A stretch of 26,648 nucleotides of DNA, taken from positions 1 to 26,648 of the forward strand of contig JBKCGI010000167.1 of NCBI GenBank assembly GCA_046303515.1, written 5' to 3'. The translations under genes were made by a program, and so were the position numbers. Below the pieces are notes generated by a model, which worked only from the letters and a program-made list of their open reading frames with translations, searched no databases and was not told the DNA's origin. The stretch comes from M2408 sp046303515. Its GTDB lineage: Bacteria > Bacteroidota > Bacteroidia > Flavobacteriales_D > Crocinitomicaceae. This document shows positions 1 to 8,684 of this stretch, piece after piece; within the stretch, counting starts at the first letter, position 1; each line of letters begins with the position of its first letter.

Positions 1-786
1 TCTAAAATACCTAGTGTTACTTTTGGTGTTGGGCCAAGTTTAAGTATTGCATCAAAAAACTGGTCATATTTAACGGCAAGTGGTTTAGGGTTCGCAAGTT
101 ACAATTTTAAAAATAAATTTGGCGCAGAAACAAACTTCCAATTTATGTCTAAAGCTCTGGATTGGAACAAGAATCTTAATATTCCTGAGTTTAAAAAACA
201 TTTTGAAGCATCACTTTTTTTTAATTTCAAATCTTTTATAGGTAAAATAAGAAGATTACCCATTATGGTAGATACTAAGATTTCAGATTTCGCTGGAACT
301 CAAAACGGTTCCATGTTTTCGCATGAATATATAATTTTAAAAAATGTAAATGCAATGAAAACTTATGGTGTAGAATTTGGTTACCAGTATTTAAATGAAA
401 GTGTAACAAAAAATGTTACTTTTAATAATACATTGCATTTTGAAAATAAAAAAAGTGGTTTTACGCTAGGAATAAGCAGAACTGTATCGGCAAACTTAAA
501 AGTTAACACACCGAAGTACGGAGATAAAGATGGAGGAAAGTATAACAAAATGCGCTTAGACTTTTTGTATTTACCCATATCCTCTATTACTTTGCTTGAG
601 GGCAATAATACAGGTAATTATGTAGTGCAAAATTCAAATATTGGTTATAGATTCGTTTTTGAAAACCTCCCTGTAAAATCAAAAGAAAAAATTGGGTTTA
701 CCCCACTACACAGAGTAGAATTGGGTTTAAGACCTATTGATGGTTACTATTTTATGTATACATTTAAATTAGCCGTGTACAAATAA
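1..786 (+). CDS. Partial hypothetical beta-rich (outer-membrane-like) protein, 3' end only
   Basis: The frame is open from base 1 to the TAA at 784-786, so the true start lies left of the window; the first ATG in frame (145) is probably internal. About 261 residues are visible. They show alternating polar and aromatic/hydrophobic stretches with many Gly, Asn, Phe and Tyr residues, and the chain ends in a short strand-like segment closing with LAVYK. This resembles transmembrane beta-strands of a Bacteroidota outer-membrane protein, but the family is not recognisable and the signal peptide, if any, is outside the window. The gene converges on pheT across a 181-base gap in which I see no good terminator. 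Function unknown; the outer-membrane location is inferred from composition only. Confidence 0.6.
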   Translation, partial: SKIPSVTFGVGPSLSIASKNWSYLTASGLGFASYNFKNKFGAETNFQFMSKALDWNKNLNIPEFKKHFEASLFFNFKSFIGKIRRLPIMVDTKISDFAGTQNGSMFSHEYIILKNVNAMKTYGVEFGYQYLNESVTKNVTFNNTLHFENKKSGFTLGISRTVSANLKVNTPKYGDKDGGKYNKMRLDFLYLPISSITLLEGNNTGNYVVQNSNIGYRFVFENLPVKSKEKIGFTPLHRVELGLRPIDGYYFMYTFKLAVYK

Positions 787-967
787 GAAGTGCATAATAG
801 CAGTAATCTTGGATTATATATTTATTTTTTTATATATATTGGTTAATCAAAAAAAAACCACATCAGTGCACAAAAATTTATAACTTAGATAAATGCAAAT
901 TTTCAATTCGAGTGAAACGTTGGTAAATAAAAACAATAACGAAAATGGAAACTCAAATCTCCAAATC

Positions 968-3400
968 CTACCTCAACTCAGCTCCCAATTTTCCTTCCAA
1001 CTCTGAACGAATTTTTGTCATAATGTTTTCAACCGTTTGGTCTTTCAACGTTTGTTCGTTATCTTGAAAGTAAAAAGAAACTGCATACGATTTTTTTCCT
1101 TCATCTAAGTTTTTTCCTTCGTACACATCAAACAAGCCAACAGATTTCAAAAGCTTTTTGTCGACTGCTTTGGCGATTTTTTCGATTTCAGAGAAACGTA
1201 CCTTTTCGTCTAAGAGCAAAGAGAAATCACGACGCATTTCAAATGTTTTTGGAATTTCCTTGAAAAGCACTTTGTTTAATTTCAAGTTTTTACAAATTGC
1301 GTCCCAAGACAAATCAGCGATGAATACATCGTTTTTAATACCGAATTGTTTTTTCAAGGCTGGAGAAATCCAACCCATCTGACCGATTTCGTCCTTTAGA
1401 ACCGAAAGATTAATTCCATCTGCCAAAAGTGAATTCGTGATGGCATTTTCAGAAACATAGGTGTTTAAGCCCAAACGAGATAATACACTATTTACAATTC
1501 CTTTTAGGGTAAAGAAACTTACTTTATCTTTAGAATTATTCCACTGTTCTTCATATTTTGAACCGCTTAAAACTAAAATCAAACGTTTTTCCTCTTCGTA
1601 TTTGTTTTCAACTTTGCGGTAAATTTTTCCAAATTCAAACAATTTTAAATCCGAATTTTGACGGTTTTGATTGTGAGCAAAAACTTCCAAAGAATTAAAA
1701 ATTAACGTTTGACGCATCACATCCAAATCCTGACTCAAAGGATTCAACATTTCCACATTGTGTTCTTTCAACAAAACAGTTTGTTGTGTTTTTTCCAAAT
1801 AAGTGGAAGATGTCAATGAATTGTTCATCATTTCTGAAAAACCATTTCCAACTAATAATTCTGAAATTGTTTGTTGAATTTTTTCTAAATTCGGTTTAGA
1901 ACTCAATGTTAAATTTGAATTCAATTTTTCTGGTAAAGGCACTTGATTGAAACCATAAATGCGTAAAATTTCTTCTACAACATCAATTTCTCTTGTCACA
2001 TCCACGCGATAAGCAGGAATTTCCAAAGTCCAAGAATCAGCATTTTTTGCTATAATCTGAATATCCAAATCTCCTAAAATTTGTGCCATATCAGCTTCGG
2101 AAATTGTTGTACCAATCACTTTATTGCAATGGTTTGGTCTGAAATTTACCTTTACATTTTCAATTTTTGTTGGAGCAATTTCCAAAACATCCATAGCGAT
2201 TTCCCCTCCAGCTACTTCTTGAATTAAGTTCACCACACGCTCTAAAGCAAAACGTGTCAAATGAGGATCTACTCCACGTTCGTAACGGAAACTAGCATCT
2301 GTATTCAAAGCATGCATTTTAGCTGTTTTACGAACAGAAACAGGATTAAAATAAGCTGACTCAATAAATATGTTTGTTGTGTTATCTGAAATCCCCGATT
2401 CTAAACCTCCAAAAACACCAGCAATTGCCAGATTATCAACTCCATTTGTAATCATCAAGTTGGACGTATCCAGTTTACGTTCTACTCCATCTAAGGTCGT
2501 AAACACTTGACCAGCACTTGCAGTTTTAACCACAATCTTTCCGCCTAATTTGGCACAATCAAAAGCATGTAATGGAGTTCCCAATTCACGCATCACATAG
2601 TTTGTGCAATCCACAACATTGTTAATCGGACTTAGACCAACTACTCGAAGTCGTTTTTGCAACCAAGCTGGTGAAGCTTCAATTTTAATATTTTTCAAAC
2701 TTACACCAAAATATTTTGGACATAAATCTGGGCTTTGAATTTCAATTGTATGTTTTAAATCTTGAGATTTCACTTCCAATTTTTTTATTGTTGGAAGTTG
2801 TAAACTCAAATTTGCTTTTTTATGGTAATTCAAATACGCGATTAAATCTCTCGCCACACCAATGTGCCCCATTGCATCCGCACGATTTGGTGTCAAACCG
2901 ATTTCAATTACATAATCATCCTCTAAATCAAAGTATTTCGAAGCAGGCAATCCAACTGGCGTATCTTGTGGTAAAACTAAAATTCCAGCATGAGATTCTC
3001 CTAAACCAAGTTCATCTTCTGCGCACAACATTCCATTCGATTCTTGTCCACGAATTTTAGATGCTTTAATTTTAAAAGCTTCATCAGGTTTTGGGTACAA
3101 AGTACAGCCAACAGTCGCTACGATTACTTTTTGTCCAGCAGCAACATTTGGAGCTCCACATACAATTTGCATCGCTTCACCACCAACTGTAACCGTCGTA
3201 ACTTTTAGTTTATCTGCATCAGGATGTTTTTCGCAAGTCAAAACCTCACCAACAACAACACCTTCTAAACCACCTTTTACGGCTTCAACTTTTTCGACAC
3301 CGTCAACTTCTAGTCCAGTTTCTGTTAATATTTTTGAAATCTCGTCAACAGACAAATCTGTTTGCACGTAATCTTTTAACCAATTGTATGAAATCTTCAT
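968..3400 (-). CDS. pheT: Phenylalanyl-tRNA synthetase beta subunit
   Basis: This is the beta chain of the cytoplasmic alpha2beta2 enzyme that charges tRNA-Phe; it contributes tRNA binding and editing of mischarged Tyr. At 810 residues it has the usual length for bacterial PheT. It starts MKISYNWLKDYV, as PheT typically does. An EMAP/OB-type tRNA-binding domain covers roughly residues 44-155 (HPDADKLKV, then IVCGAPN). The B3/B4 editing and B5 domains follow (NNVVDCTNYVMRELGTPLHA, then FRYERGVDP), then the synthetase-like core. The C-terminal 95 residues form the ferredoxin-like anticodon-binding domain (RRDFSLLLDE). The ATG at 3400 fits the family start and lies a few bases below a Bacteroidota -7 box. 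pheS is not adjacent; separate pheS and pheT genes are common in this phylum. Confidence 0.97.
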   Translation of the reverse strand: MKISYNWLKDYVQTDLSVDEISKILTETGLEVDGVEKVEAVKGGLEGVVVGEVLTCEKHPDADKLKVTTVTVGGEAMQIVCGAPNVAAGQKVIVATVGCTLYPKPDEAFKIKASKIRGQESNGMLCAEDELGLGESHAGILVLPQDTPVGLPASKYFDLEDDYVIEIGLTPNRADAMGHIGVARDLIAYLNYHKKANLSLQLPTIKKLEVKSQDLKHTIEIQSPDLCPKYFGVSLKNIKIEASPAWLQKRLRVVGLSPINNVVDCTNYVMRELGTPLHAFDCAKLGGKIVVKTASAGQVFTTLDGVERKLDTSNLMITNGVDNLAIAGVFGGLESGISDNTTNIFIESAYFNPVSVRKTAKMHALNTDASFRYERGVDPHLTRFALERVVNLIQEVAGGEIAMDVLEIAPTKIENVKVNFRPNHCNKVIGTTISEADMAQILGDLDIQIIAKNADSWTLEIPAYRVDVTREIDVVEEILRIYGFNQVPLPEKLNSNLTLSSKPNLEKIQQTISELLVGNGFSEMMNNSLTSSTYLEKTQQTVLLKEHNVEMLNPLSQDLDVMRQTLIFNSLEVFAHNQNRQNSDLKLFEFGKIYRKVENKYEEEKRLILVLSGSKYEEQWNNSKDKVSFFTLKGIVNSVLSRLGLNTYVSENAITNSLLADGINLSVLKDEIGQMGWISPALKKQFGIKNDVFIADLSWDAICKNLKLNKVLFKEIPKTFEMRRDFSLLLDEKVRFSEIEKIAKAVDKKLLKSVGLFDVYEGKNLDEGKKSYAVSFYFQDNEQTLKDQTVENIMTKIRSELEGKLGAELR

Positions 3401-3415
3401 TTTTTATAGAAAAGA

Positions 3416-3446
3416 CAAAAGTAAGATTTTTGAAGGAAAGGAGCAA
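3416..3446 (-). promoter_or_regulatory. Bacteroidota-type promoter of pheT
   Basis: On the minus strand TTG (3446-3444) is followed after 20 bases by TACTTTTG (3423-3416), which fits the phylum's TTG-N19-21-TAnnTTTG pattern. Transcription would begin around 3410, giving a leader of only about 10 bases before the pheT ATG at 3400. The call rests on motif match and position only. Confidence 0.55.
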
Positions 3447-3490
3447 GTTTTAATGCTTAGCAAAGATGATTAAAACAGAGAAAAATTGCA

Positions 3491-3524
3491 AAAAAAATCC
3501 CCAACTCTTTCGAATCGGGGATTT
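3491..3524 (-). terminator. Intrinsic terminator after atpG
   Basis: Perfect 8-bp arms AAATCCCC (3495-3502) and GGGGATTT (3517-3524) enclose a 14-base loop. Read on the minus strand the hairpin runs straight into a T7 tract (3497-3491), followed by GCAATTTTT. It lies about 40 bases past the atpG stop codon and should end the ATP synthase transcript before the pheT promoter. Confidence 0.87.
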
Positions 3525-3566
3525 AAATATAAATGAATTTAATTTCTCTAAGTAAGCCGTGGCATA

Positions 3567-4436
3567 TTAGTTATTCAATGCTTCTGCTCCACCAACGATT
3601 TCTAAGATTTCACTTGTAATCGCTGCTTGACGCGCTTTGTTGTAACTTAAAGTCAAATTACGTTTCAATTCTGAAGCGTTGTCAGTAGCTTTGTGCATTG
3701 CTGTCATACGTGCACCGTGTTCTGATGCATTTGAATCCAACAAAGACTTATATAATTGAATTTTCAAAGATTTTGGAATCAATTCATCAACAATTTCCTC
3801 CTTTGATGGCTCATAGATGTAATCTCCAGTTGAACCACCTTCAGAAACTGTTGGAATAATTGGCAAGAATTGTTCAGATAAAACTTCTTGTGTTGCAGCG
3901 TTAACAAATGTATTGTAAACAACAACTACTTTATCAAATTCTTTTCCAACAAAACGATCCATGATTGCTTGAGCAATGATAGATGAATTGTCAAAACTTA
4001 AATCTCCAAAAATATCTTCAACTCCAAAAGATTTAGTTTCTAATCTATTTTCATTTCTTCTAAAAGCATCAGTAACTTTCTTACCTAAACACAATAATTT
4101 TACGTTTGCATTAGCAAAATCTTCAGTGATTAGTAAATTCGTTTTTTTGATAACATTGTTATTGAAACCACCGCAAAGACCTCTGTTAGAAGAAATTGCA
4201 ACAATCAATACATTGTCAGCAGTTCTTGAATCCGAAAAAGCATTTTCTGAAAGATCTAAACTAGAACTTAAGTTTGCTAAAATCTCCTTCAATTTTCCAG
4301 CATACGGACGCATTTGCGTTACCGCATCTTGAGCTCGTTTCAACTTAGCTGCAGATACCATTTTCATTGCTGAAGTGATTTGCATTGTTGAACCAACTGA
4401 AGTAATTCTATTTCGTATTTCTTTTAAATTAGCCAT
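3567..4436 (-). CDS. atpG: F1-ATPase subunit gamma
   Basis: This is the central rotor shaft of the F1 sector, transmitting rotation between the c-ring and the catalytic alpha3beta3 head. At 289 residues it has the usual bacterial length. The conserved N-terminal helix (EIRNRITSVGSTMQITSAMKMVSAAKLKRAQ), the internal SSNRGLCGGFN motif and the C-terminal helix (SEHGARMTAMHKATDNA, then LTLSYNKARQAAITSEILEIVGGA) are all present. It is the last gene of the atpBEFHAG run, 80 bases after atpA, and is followed by a strong terminator. The gap to atpA holds a nested inverted repeat. atpD and atpC do not follow it. Confidence 0.97.
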   Translation of the reverse strand: MANLKEIRNRITSVGSTMQITSAMKMVSAAKLKRAQDAVTQMRPYAGKLKEILANLSSSLDLSENAFSDSRTADNVLIVAISSNRGLCGGFNNNVIKKTNLLITEDFANANVKLLCLGKKVTDAFRRNENRLETKSFGVEDIFGDLSFDNSSIIAQAIMDRFVGKEFDKVVVVYNTFVNAATQEVLSEQFLPIIPTVSEGGSTGDYIYEPSKEEIVDELIPKSLKIQLYKSLLDSNASEHGARMTAMHKATDNASELKRNLTLSYNKARQAAITSEILEIVGGAEALNN

Positions 4437-4443
4437 TTTTAAT

Positions 4444-4514
4444 AGTTATTAGTAAGGAGTTTTGAGTTATGAGTTGAAGTAACACTCCAAACTCATAACT
4501 TTTAACTACTAACT
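4444..4514 (-). repeat. Nested inverted repeat in the atpA-atpG gap
   Basis: The 80-base gap is almost filled by two concentric inverted repeats. The inner pair is perfect over 11 bases: AGTTATGAGTT (4465-4475) against AACTCATAACT (4490-4500), loop 14 bases. The outer pair, 4444-4454 against 4504-4514, matches at 9 of 11 positions. The motif is built from short AGTTA/GAGTT units. In the transcript it can form a long hairpin just before the atpG start, which could affect mRNA stability or relative translation of gamma. It lacks a U tract directly after the stem, so I do not call it a terminator. Confidence 0.7.
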
Positions 4515-4516
4515 TT

Positions 4517-6091
4517 TTAGTACTTTTCAGCGATTTCTTTCGCAACTTTAGTTAAAACGTCTGTTGCTTCGTCTGTATATTTACCAGCTTTCAAAGCTAA
4601 TAATACGTCAGAATGTTTCGCTTCTAAATAATTCAAATATTCTGTTTCAAAAGCTTTCACTTTGTTTACAGGTACACGTTGGATTAAACCTTTTGTACCT
4701 ACATATATGATTGCAATTTGTTTTTCTACTGGATATGGATCTCCATCTTTTTGTTTCAAGATTTCCAAGTTACGTGCACCTTTATCCAATACAGATTTCG
4801 TTGCAGCATCTAAATCAGAACCAAATTTAGCAAATGCTTCTAATTCACGGTATTGTGCTTGATCTAATTTCAAAGTACCTGCTACTTTCTTCATTGATTT
4901 AATTTGAGCATTACCACCAACTCGAGATACAGAGATACCAACGTTAATTGCTGGACGAATACCTGAGTTAAATAAATCTGATTCCAAGAAAATCTGACCA
5001 TCCGTAATCGAAATTACGTTTGTTGGGATATATGCAGAAACGTCACCCGCTTGTGTTTCGATAATTGGCAAAGCTGTCAATGAACCACCACCTTTTACGA
5101 TTCCTCTTAAGGATTCCGGCAAATCATTCATTTGGGCAGCGATTTTATCATCAGCGATAATTTTCGCAGCACGCTCTAATAAACGAGAGTGTAAGTAGAA
5201 AACGTCACCTGGGTAAGCCTCACGACCTGGAGGACGACGTAACAACAAAGAAACCTCACGGTATGCAACCGCTTGTTTAGATAAATCATCAAATACGATT
5301 AATGCTGGACGACCTGAGTCACGGAAATATTCACCAATTGCAGCACCTGTCATTGGAGCGTAAAATTGCATTGGAGCTGGATCTGCAGCGTTAGAAGCAA
5401 CAACTACTGTATATGCCATTGCACCTGCGTCTTCCAATTTCTTAACGATCCCAGCAACAGTTGATCCTTTTTGACCAATTGCAACATAGATACAGAAAAC
5501 TGGTTCTCCTCTATCGTAAAATTCTTTTTGATTGATAATAGCATCAATTGCAACTGTTGTTTTACCAGTCTGACGGTCACCAATGATTAACTCACGTTGT
5601 CCACGTCCGATTGGAATCATCGCATCTACTGCTTTGATACCAGTTTGCAAAGGCTCAGTTACTGGTTGACGGAAAATAACCCCTGGAGCTTTACGCTCGA
5701 TTGGCATTTCGTATAATTCTCCCGTAATATCTCCTTTACCATCGATTGGATTACCTAATGTATCAACTACACGACCAACCATTCCTTCTCCAACTTTCAC
5801 AGAAGCGATACGTCCTAAACGTTTCACAGTGTCTCCTTCTTTTACTCCAGAAGAACGACCAAGTAATACAGCTCCAACATTATCCTCTTCCAAGTTTAAT
5901 GCAATTCCTTGTAAACCTCCGTCAAATTCAATTAATTCACCGTATTGAACTCCTGTAAGTCCATAAATACGAGCGATACCATCTCCAATTTGAAGTACTG
6001 TTCCTACTTCTTGTAACTCTGCTTCGGATCTAAATCCGGAAAGTTGCTCTCTTAAAATCGCAGATACTTCTGCTGGTTTTACGTCTGCCAT
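4517..6091 (-). CDS. atpA: F1-ATPase subunit alpha
   Basis: This is the non-catalytic nucleotide-binding subunit of the F1 head. It is 524 residues long, close to the usual 500-525. The N-terminal beta-barrel domain (about 25-95) includes GDGIARIYGL. The Walker A motif GDRQTGKT lies at 171-178. The Walker B region ALIVFDDLSKQA follows, then PPGREAYPGDVFYLHSRLLE and SVSRVGGNAQIKSM, which carries the arginine contributed to the neighbouring catalytic site. The C-terminal helical domain is complete. ATG at 6091 is preceded by 28 bases after the atpH stop, consistent with one transcript. Confidence 0.98.
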   Translation of the reverse strand: MADVKPAEVSAILREQLSGFRSEAELQEVGTVLQIGDGIARIYGLTGVQYGELIEFDGGLQGIALNLEEDNVGAVLLGRSSGVKEGDTVKRLGRIASVKVGEGMVGRVVDTLGNPIDGKGDITGELYEMPIERKAPGVIFRQPVTEPLQTGIKAVDAMIPIGRGQRELIIGDRQTGKTTVAIDAIINQKEFYDRGEPVFCIYVAIGQKGSTVAGIVKKLEDAGAMAYTVVVASNAADPAPMQFYAPMTGAAIGEYFRDSGRPALIVFDDLSKQAVAYREVSLLLRRPPGREAYPGDVFYLHSRLLERAAKIIADDKIAAQMNDLPESLRGIVKGGGSLTALPIIETQAGDVSAYIPTNVISITDGQIFLESDLFNSGIRPAINVGISVSRVGGNAQIKSMKKVAGTLKLDQAQYRELEAFAKFGSDLDAATKSVLDKGARNLEILKQKDGDPYPVEKQIAIIYVGTKGLIQRVPVNKVKAFETEYLNYLEAKHSDVLLALKAGKYTDEATDVLTKVAKEIAEKY

Positions 6092-6119
6092 AAGCTTATT
6101 TATTTAGTGGTTGAGCCAC

Positions 6120-6653
6120 TTATCTTGTTAAACTAACTTTTAAATTCTTTAATTTATTTGAAATTGATGCATCAATTTGAGTATCACCCATTTTGATAAC
6201 GAATCCACCGATTAAAGATGTATCAATTTTTTCTTCTAATTCTAAGGTTCCTTTTATTGAAGCTTCCAACTTTGAAAGAATAGTCTTTTTTGTTGCAGCA
6301 TCCAATGCTTGTGCAGAAACTAAAGTTACAGGAACAATTCCTTTGTGACTTTTCAATTGCGCTTCGTAAGATTCAGCAATTTGAGTCAAAGCACTTTCTC
6401 TTCTGTTTCTAACAATTAGATCAATAAAAGATTTTGTTAAGCTATCAAATGAAGGAAATACTTCATTTAAAATTGCATTTTTTTTATCAGCTTTAATGAT
6501 TGGGCTATCTAAAAACAATTGAAAATCATTTGTCTCAGAATTTGCACTTAAAAATGCACGCATATCCTTAGAAACTTGCTCGGTCTTATTTTGCTCGATT
6601 GCAAGTTCTAAAAACGCCTTTGCGTAACGGGATGCAGATTTTGTAGCTTTCAT
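6120..6653 (-). CDS. atpH: F1-ATPase subunit delta
   Basis: This is the peripheral-stalk subunit that ties the top of the alpha3beta3 head to subunit b. It has 177 residues, the normal length. It shows the N-terminal helical bundle beginning SASRYAKAFLELAIEQ and the C-terminal region LIGGFVIKMGDTQIDASISNKL, which is characteristic of AtpH/OSCP. The start lies 6 bases after the atpF stop codon, so the two are very probably translationally coupled. Confidence 0.94.
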   Translation of the reverse strand: MKATKSASRYAKAFLELAIEQNKTEQVSKDMRAFLSANSETNDFQLFLDSPIIKADKKNAILNEVFPSFDSLTKSFIDLIVRNRRESALTQIAESYEAQLKSHKGIVPVTLVSAQALDAATKKTILSKLEASIKGTLELEEKIDTSLIGGFVIKMGDTQIDASISNKLKNLKVSLTR

Positions 6654-6659
6654 CTAAAA

Positions 6660-7154
6660 TTAATTCAAGTTAATATCTTCTGCTAACTTAGAAGCTAAAG
6701 CTTTTTGTTTATCGTCTGAAGATAATTCAGATTTAACCAATTTCTCAGCGATTTCAATTGAAAATGCAGCAACTGAAGCTTTCAATTCAGAAATAGCAGC
6801 CGCTTTTTCCATTTCAATAGCTTGGTGTGCAGAGGCAATAATCTTTGCAGATTCTGTTTTCGCATTGTTTTTAGAGTCTTCAACCATTTTAGCAGCAACT
6901 TCATGTGCTTCTTTAACAATTTTATCTCTTTCTGCTCTAGCTTCTTTCAATAAATTTTCATTAGCCGCTTGCATTTCTTTCATTTCAGCTTTTGTTTTTT
7001 CAGCCAATTCTAATGCTTCAGAAATCTTTTCTTCACGTGCATTTACAGCACCAAGAATAGGTTTCCAAGCAAATTTAACCAAAAGGAAAAGAAGAAGAAT
7101 GAATACTAATCCTGTCCAAAATAAAAGACCTAAGTCTGGAGTTACTAAATCCAT
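6660..7154 (-). CDS. atpF: F0 ATP synthase subunit b
   Basis: This is the stator subunit anchoring F1 to the membrane. It has 164 residues: one N-terminal transmembrane helix (about residues 8-28, LLFWTGLVFILLLFLLVKFAW) and then a long, charged, Ala/Glu/Lys-rich coiled coil to the end. A single b gene is present (no b'), as expected for a non-photosynthetic bacterium. It precedes atpH by 6 bases and is separated from atpE by 94 bases containing a strong hairpin. Confidence 0.95.
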   Translation of the reverse strand: MDLVTPDLGLLFWTGLVFILLLFLLVKFAWKPILGAVNAREEKISEALELAEKTKAEMKEMQAANENLLKEARAERDKIVKEAHEVAAKMVEDSKNNAKTESAKIIASAHQAIEMEKAAAISELKASVAAFSIEIAEKLVKSELSSDDKQKALASKLAEDINLN

Positions 7155-7203
7155 GTTTATTTTAATTTAAGTTATTTCTTTTTTTATGCTCTAACTTTTA
7201 AAG

Positions 7204-7238
7204 AAACCTTGCCATAACCAACCGTTACAGCAAGGTTT
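7204..7238 (-). promoter_or_regulatory. Hairpin between atpE and atpF
   Basis: A perfect 9-bp inverted repeat, AAACCTTGC (7204-7212) and GCAAGGTTT (7230-7238), encloses a 17-base loop. It begins about 10 bases past the atpE stop. Read in the gene direction, the stem is followed by only a short broken T run, so it would at most terminate partially. Position and form suggest an RNA element that stabilises the atpE message or lets part of the transcripts stop there; that role is inferred. Confidence 0.6.
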
Positions 7239-7248
7239 ACAATTCTTC

Positions 7249-7464
7249 TTACTGAGGGTTAAGTCCCAAAAGACCAACTACTACTCCAAAAAGAGCAACA
7301 CCTTCGATTAACGCTGCTGCGATAATCATAGCTGTTTGAATTTTTCCTGAAGCTTCAGGTTGACGTGCGATAGCGTCCATTGCTGAACCACCAACTTTAC
7401 CAATTCCTAATCCTGCACCTAATACTGCAAGACCTGCTCCAATTGCCGCGATACTTCCGACCAT
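7249..7464 (-). CDS. atpE: F0 ATP synthase subunit c (rotor ring)
   Basis: This proteolipid forms the ion-translocating ring. It has 71 residues forming two transmembrane helices joined by the polar loop RQPEASGK (34-41). Helix 1 has the Gly/Ala packing pattern (GAGLAVLGAGLGIG). Helix 2 carries the ion-binding carboxylate Glu54 in ALIEGVALFG. I do not see the Gln/Ser/Thr ligand set of well-known Na+-type rings, so a proton ring is the simpler reading. It sits between atpB and atpF in the usual order, 31 bases after atpB. Confidence 0.96.
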   Translation of the reverse strand: MVGSIAAIGAGLAVLGAGLGIGKVGGSAMDAIARQPEASGKIQTAMIIAAALIEGVALFGVVVGLLGLNPQ

Positions 7465-7495
7465 AACTATATTTGTTTAAAAGTTACTAATTTAA

Positions 7496-8614
7496 TTAAT
7501 GGTGTGCTTCTTCTACTGCCGCACCGATAAACAATGCTGATAACATTGCAAATAGATACGCTTGTAGGAAAGCAACCAATATTTCTAATACTGAAATGAA
7601 TAAAGACATTGGCACAGATAAGAATCCCCATGCTGCTGCTTTGTTCAAAAAGATAATAGATACTAAAGCTAAAATAATGATATGACCTGCAGTAATGTTT
7701 GCAAATAAACGAATCATTAAGGCGAATGGTTTTGTCAATACTCCAACCAATTCGATAGGAACCATAATTATTAATAATGCTTTTGGAACTCCAGGAGTTG
7801 CAAAAATATGTCCCCAGTAATTTTTATTTCCTGAAAATACGGTTACTAATAAAGTACAAGTTGCTAAAAACAATGTCACAGTAATGTTACCTGTAACGTT
7901 CGCTTGCACCAATGGGATTAATCCTGTAAGGTTACTTACTAAGATGAAAAAGAAAATTGTCAATAAAAAAGGAACGTATTTTTTGTATTTATGAGCATTA
8001 ATATTTGCCTTAGCAATATCATCACGAACGAAAACAATTAATGGTTCAATAAATTTTGCGATACCTTTTGGTGCAACAGCTCCGTTTTTTCTATAATATT
8101 TAGCAACTGAAAACATTACTAAAATTAAAATTGAAAAAGTAATGAAAATTGAAACAACATTTTTCGTGATTGAAAAATCTAATGGTGCAAAATTGTGAGG
8201 ATGATCTTTTTTGATATGTAATTCTCCACCTTGCAACTTGTAAATTGTTTCGTGAAACATAGCATAACCAGCTGCCGGACCTACCCCAACAACATATTCA
8301 TGTTCTTTTCCACTTTCTTTATCAACAATAACCTTTGGGGTTCCGTGATAAAAGTGCGAAGAAGAAAAAACTTTGATTCCACCATCAACTAAGATGATTG
8401 GTAAGTAAATAGATTTTGAATTTTCATGACCACCCCATAAATGCCATTCGTGTGCATCTTGAATATGGTGCATAATTGTTTCACCTACATTAAATTCTTT
8501 TTTTACATGACTTTCCGAGGAATTTTTGTGAGATTCGTTTGCGAAAGATGTGTTAACACACAAGATAGTAGCCAGAGCTAAAATGATTGATTTTACTGTG
8601 TTTTTCATTATCAT
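7496..8614 (-). CDS. atpB: F0 ATP synthase subunit a with N-terminal periplasmic extension
   Basis: This is the stator channel subunit that passes ions to the c-ring. The essential arginine is Arg302 within ALMIRLFANITAGH, and five or so transmembrane helices occupy residues about 152-365. At 372 residues it is about 100 longer than E. coli AtpB. The surplus is N-terminal: a signal peptide (residues 1 to about 25, ending SFA) and a His-rich soluble segment (about 26-150). This long form is familiar in Bacteroidota. Two ATGs, at 8614 and 8608, are both possible starts; MKNTVKS from 8608 makes an equally good signal peptide. It is the first gene of the operon, downstream of a clear promoter. 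Confidence 0.95.
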   Translation of the reverse strand: MIMKNTVKSIILALATILCVNTSFANESHKNSSESHVKKEFNVGETIMHHIQDAHEWHLWGGHENSKSIYLPIILVDGGIKVFSSSHFYHGTPKVIVDKESGKEHEYVVGVGPAAGYAMFHETIYKLQGGELHIKKDHPHNFAPLDFSITKNVVSIFITFSILILVMFSVAKYYRKNGAVAPKGIAKFIEPLIVFVRDDIAKANINAHKYKKYVPFLLTIFFFILVSNLTGLIPLVQANVTGNITVTLFLATCTLLVTVFSGNKNYWGHIFATPGVPKALLIIMVPIELVGVLTKPFALMIRLFANITAGHIIILALVSIIFLNKAAAWGFLSVPMSLFISVLEILVAFLQAYLFAMLSALFIGAAVEEAHH

Positions 8615-8654
8615 ATGGTCGAAATTTTTTTAAAAAATCCTCTGAATTTTGGCG

Positions 8655-8684
8655 CAAAGTTACTGAATCTTTCCAAACTGACAA
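8655..8684 (-). promoter_or_regulatory. Bacteroidota-type promoter of the atp operon
   Basis: On the minus strand TTG (8684-8682) is followed after 19 bases by TAACTTTG (8662-8655), a near-ideal TTG-N19-TAnnTTTG promoter. The predicted start of transcription is about 8648, leaving a leader of some 35 bases to the atpB ATG. No other good candidate lies in the 285-base gap. Confidence 0.75.

Noticed and set aside
840..861. Possible terminator between the first gene and pheT
   Set aside because: Only about five base pairs (TGGTT/AACCA) with an A-rich loop and no T tract; too weak to call.
5746..5958. Open plus-strand frame inside atpA, and similar antisense frames inside pheT, atpG, the histidine kinase and the giant gene
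   Set aside because: They lie opposite strongly conserved genes, have no homologous motifs, no promoter and unusual composition; they are shadows.
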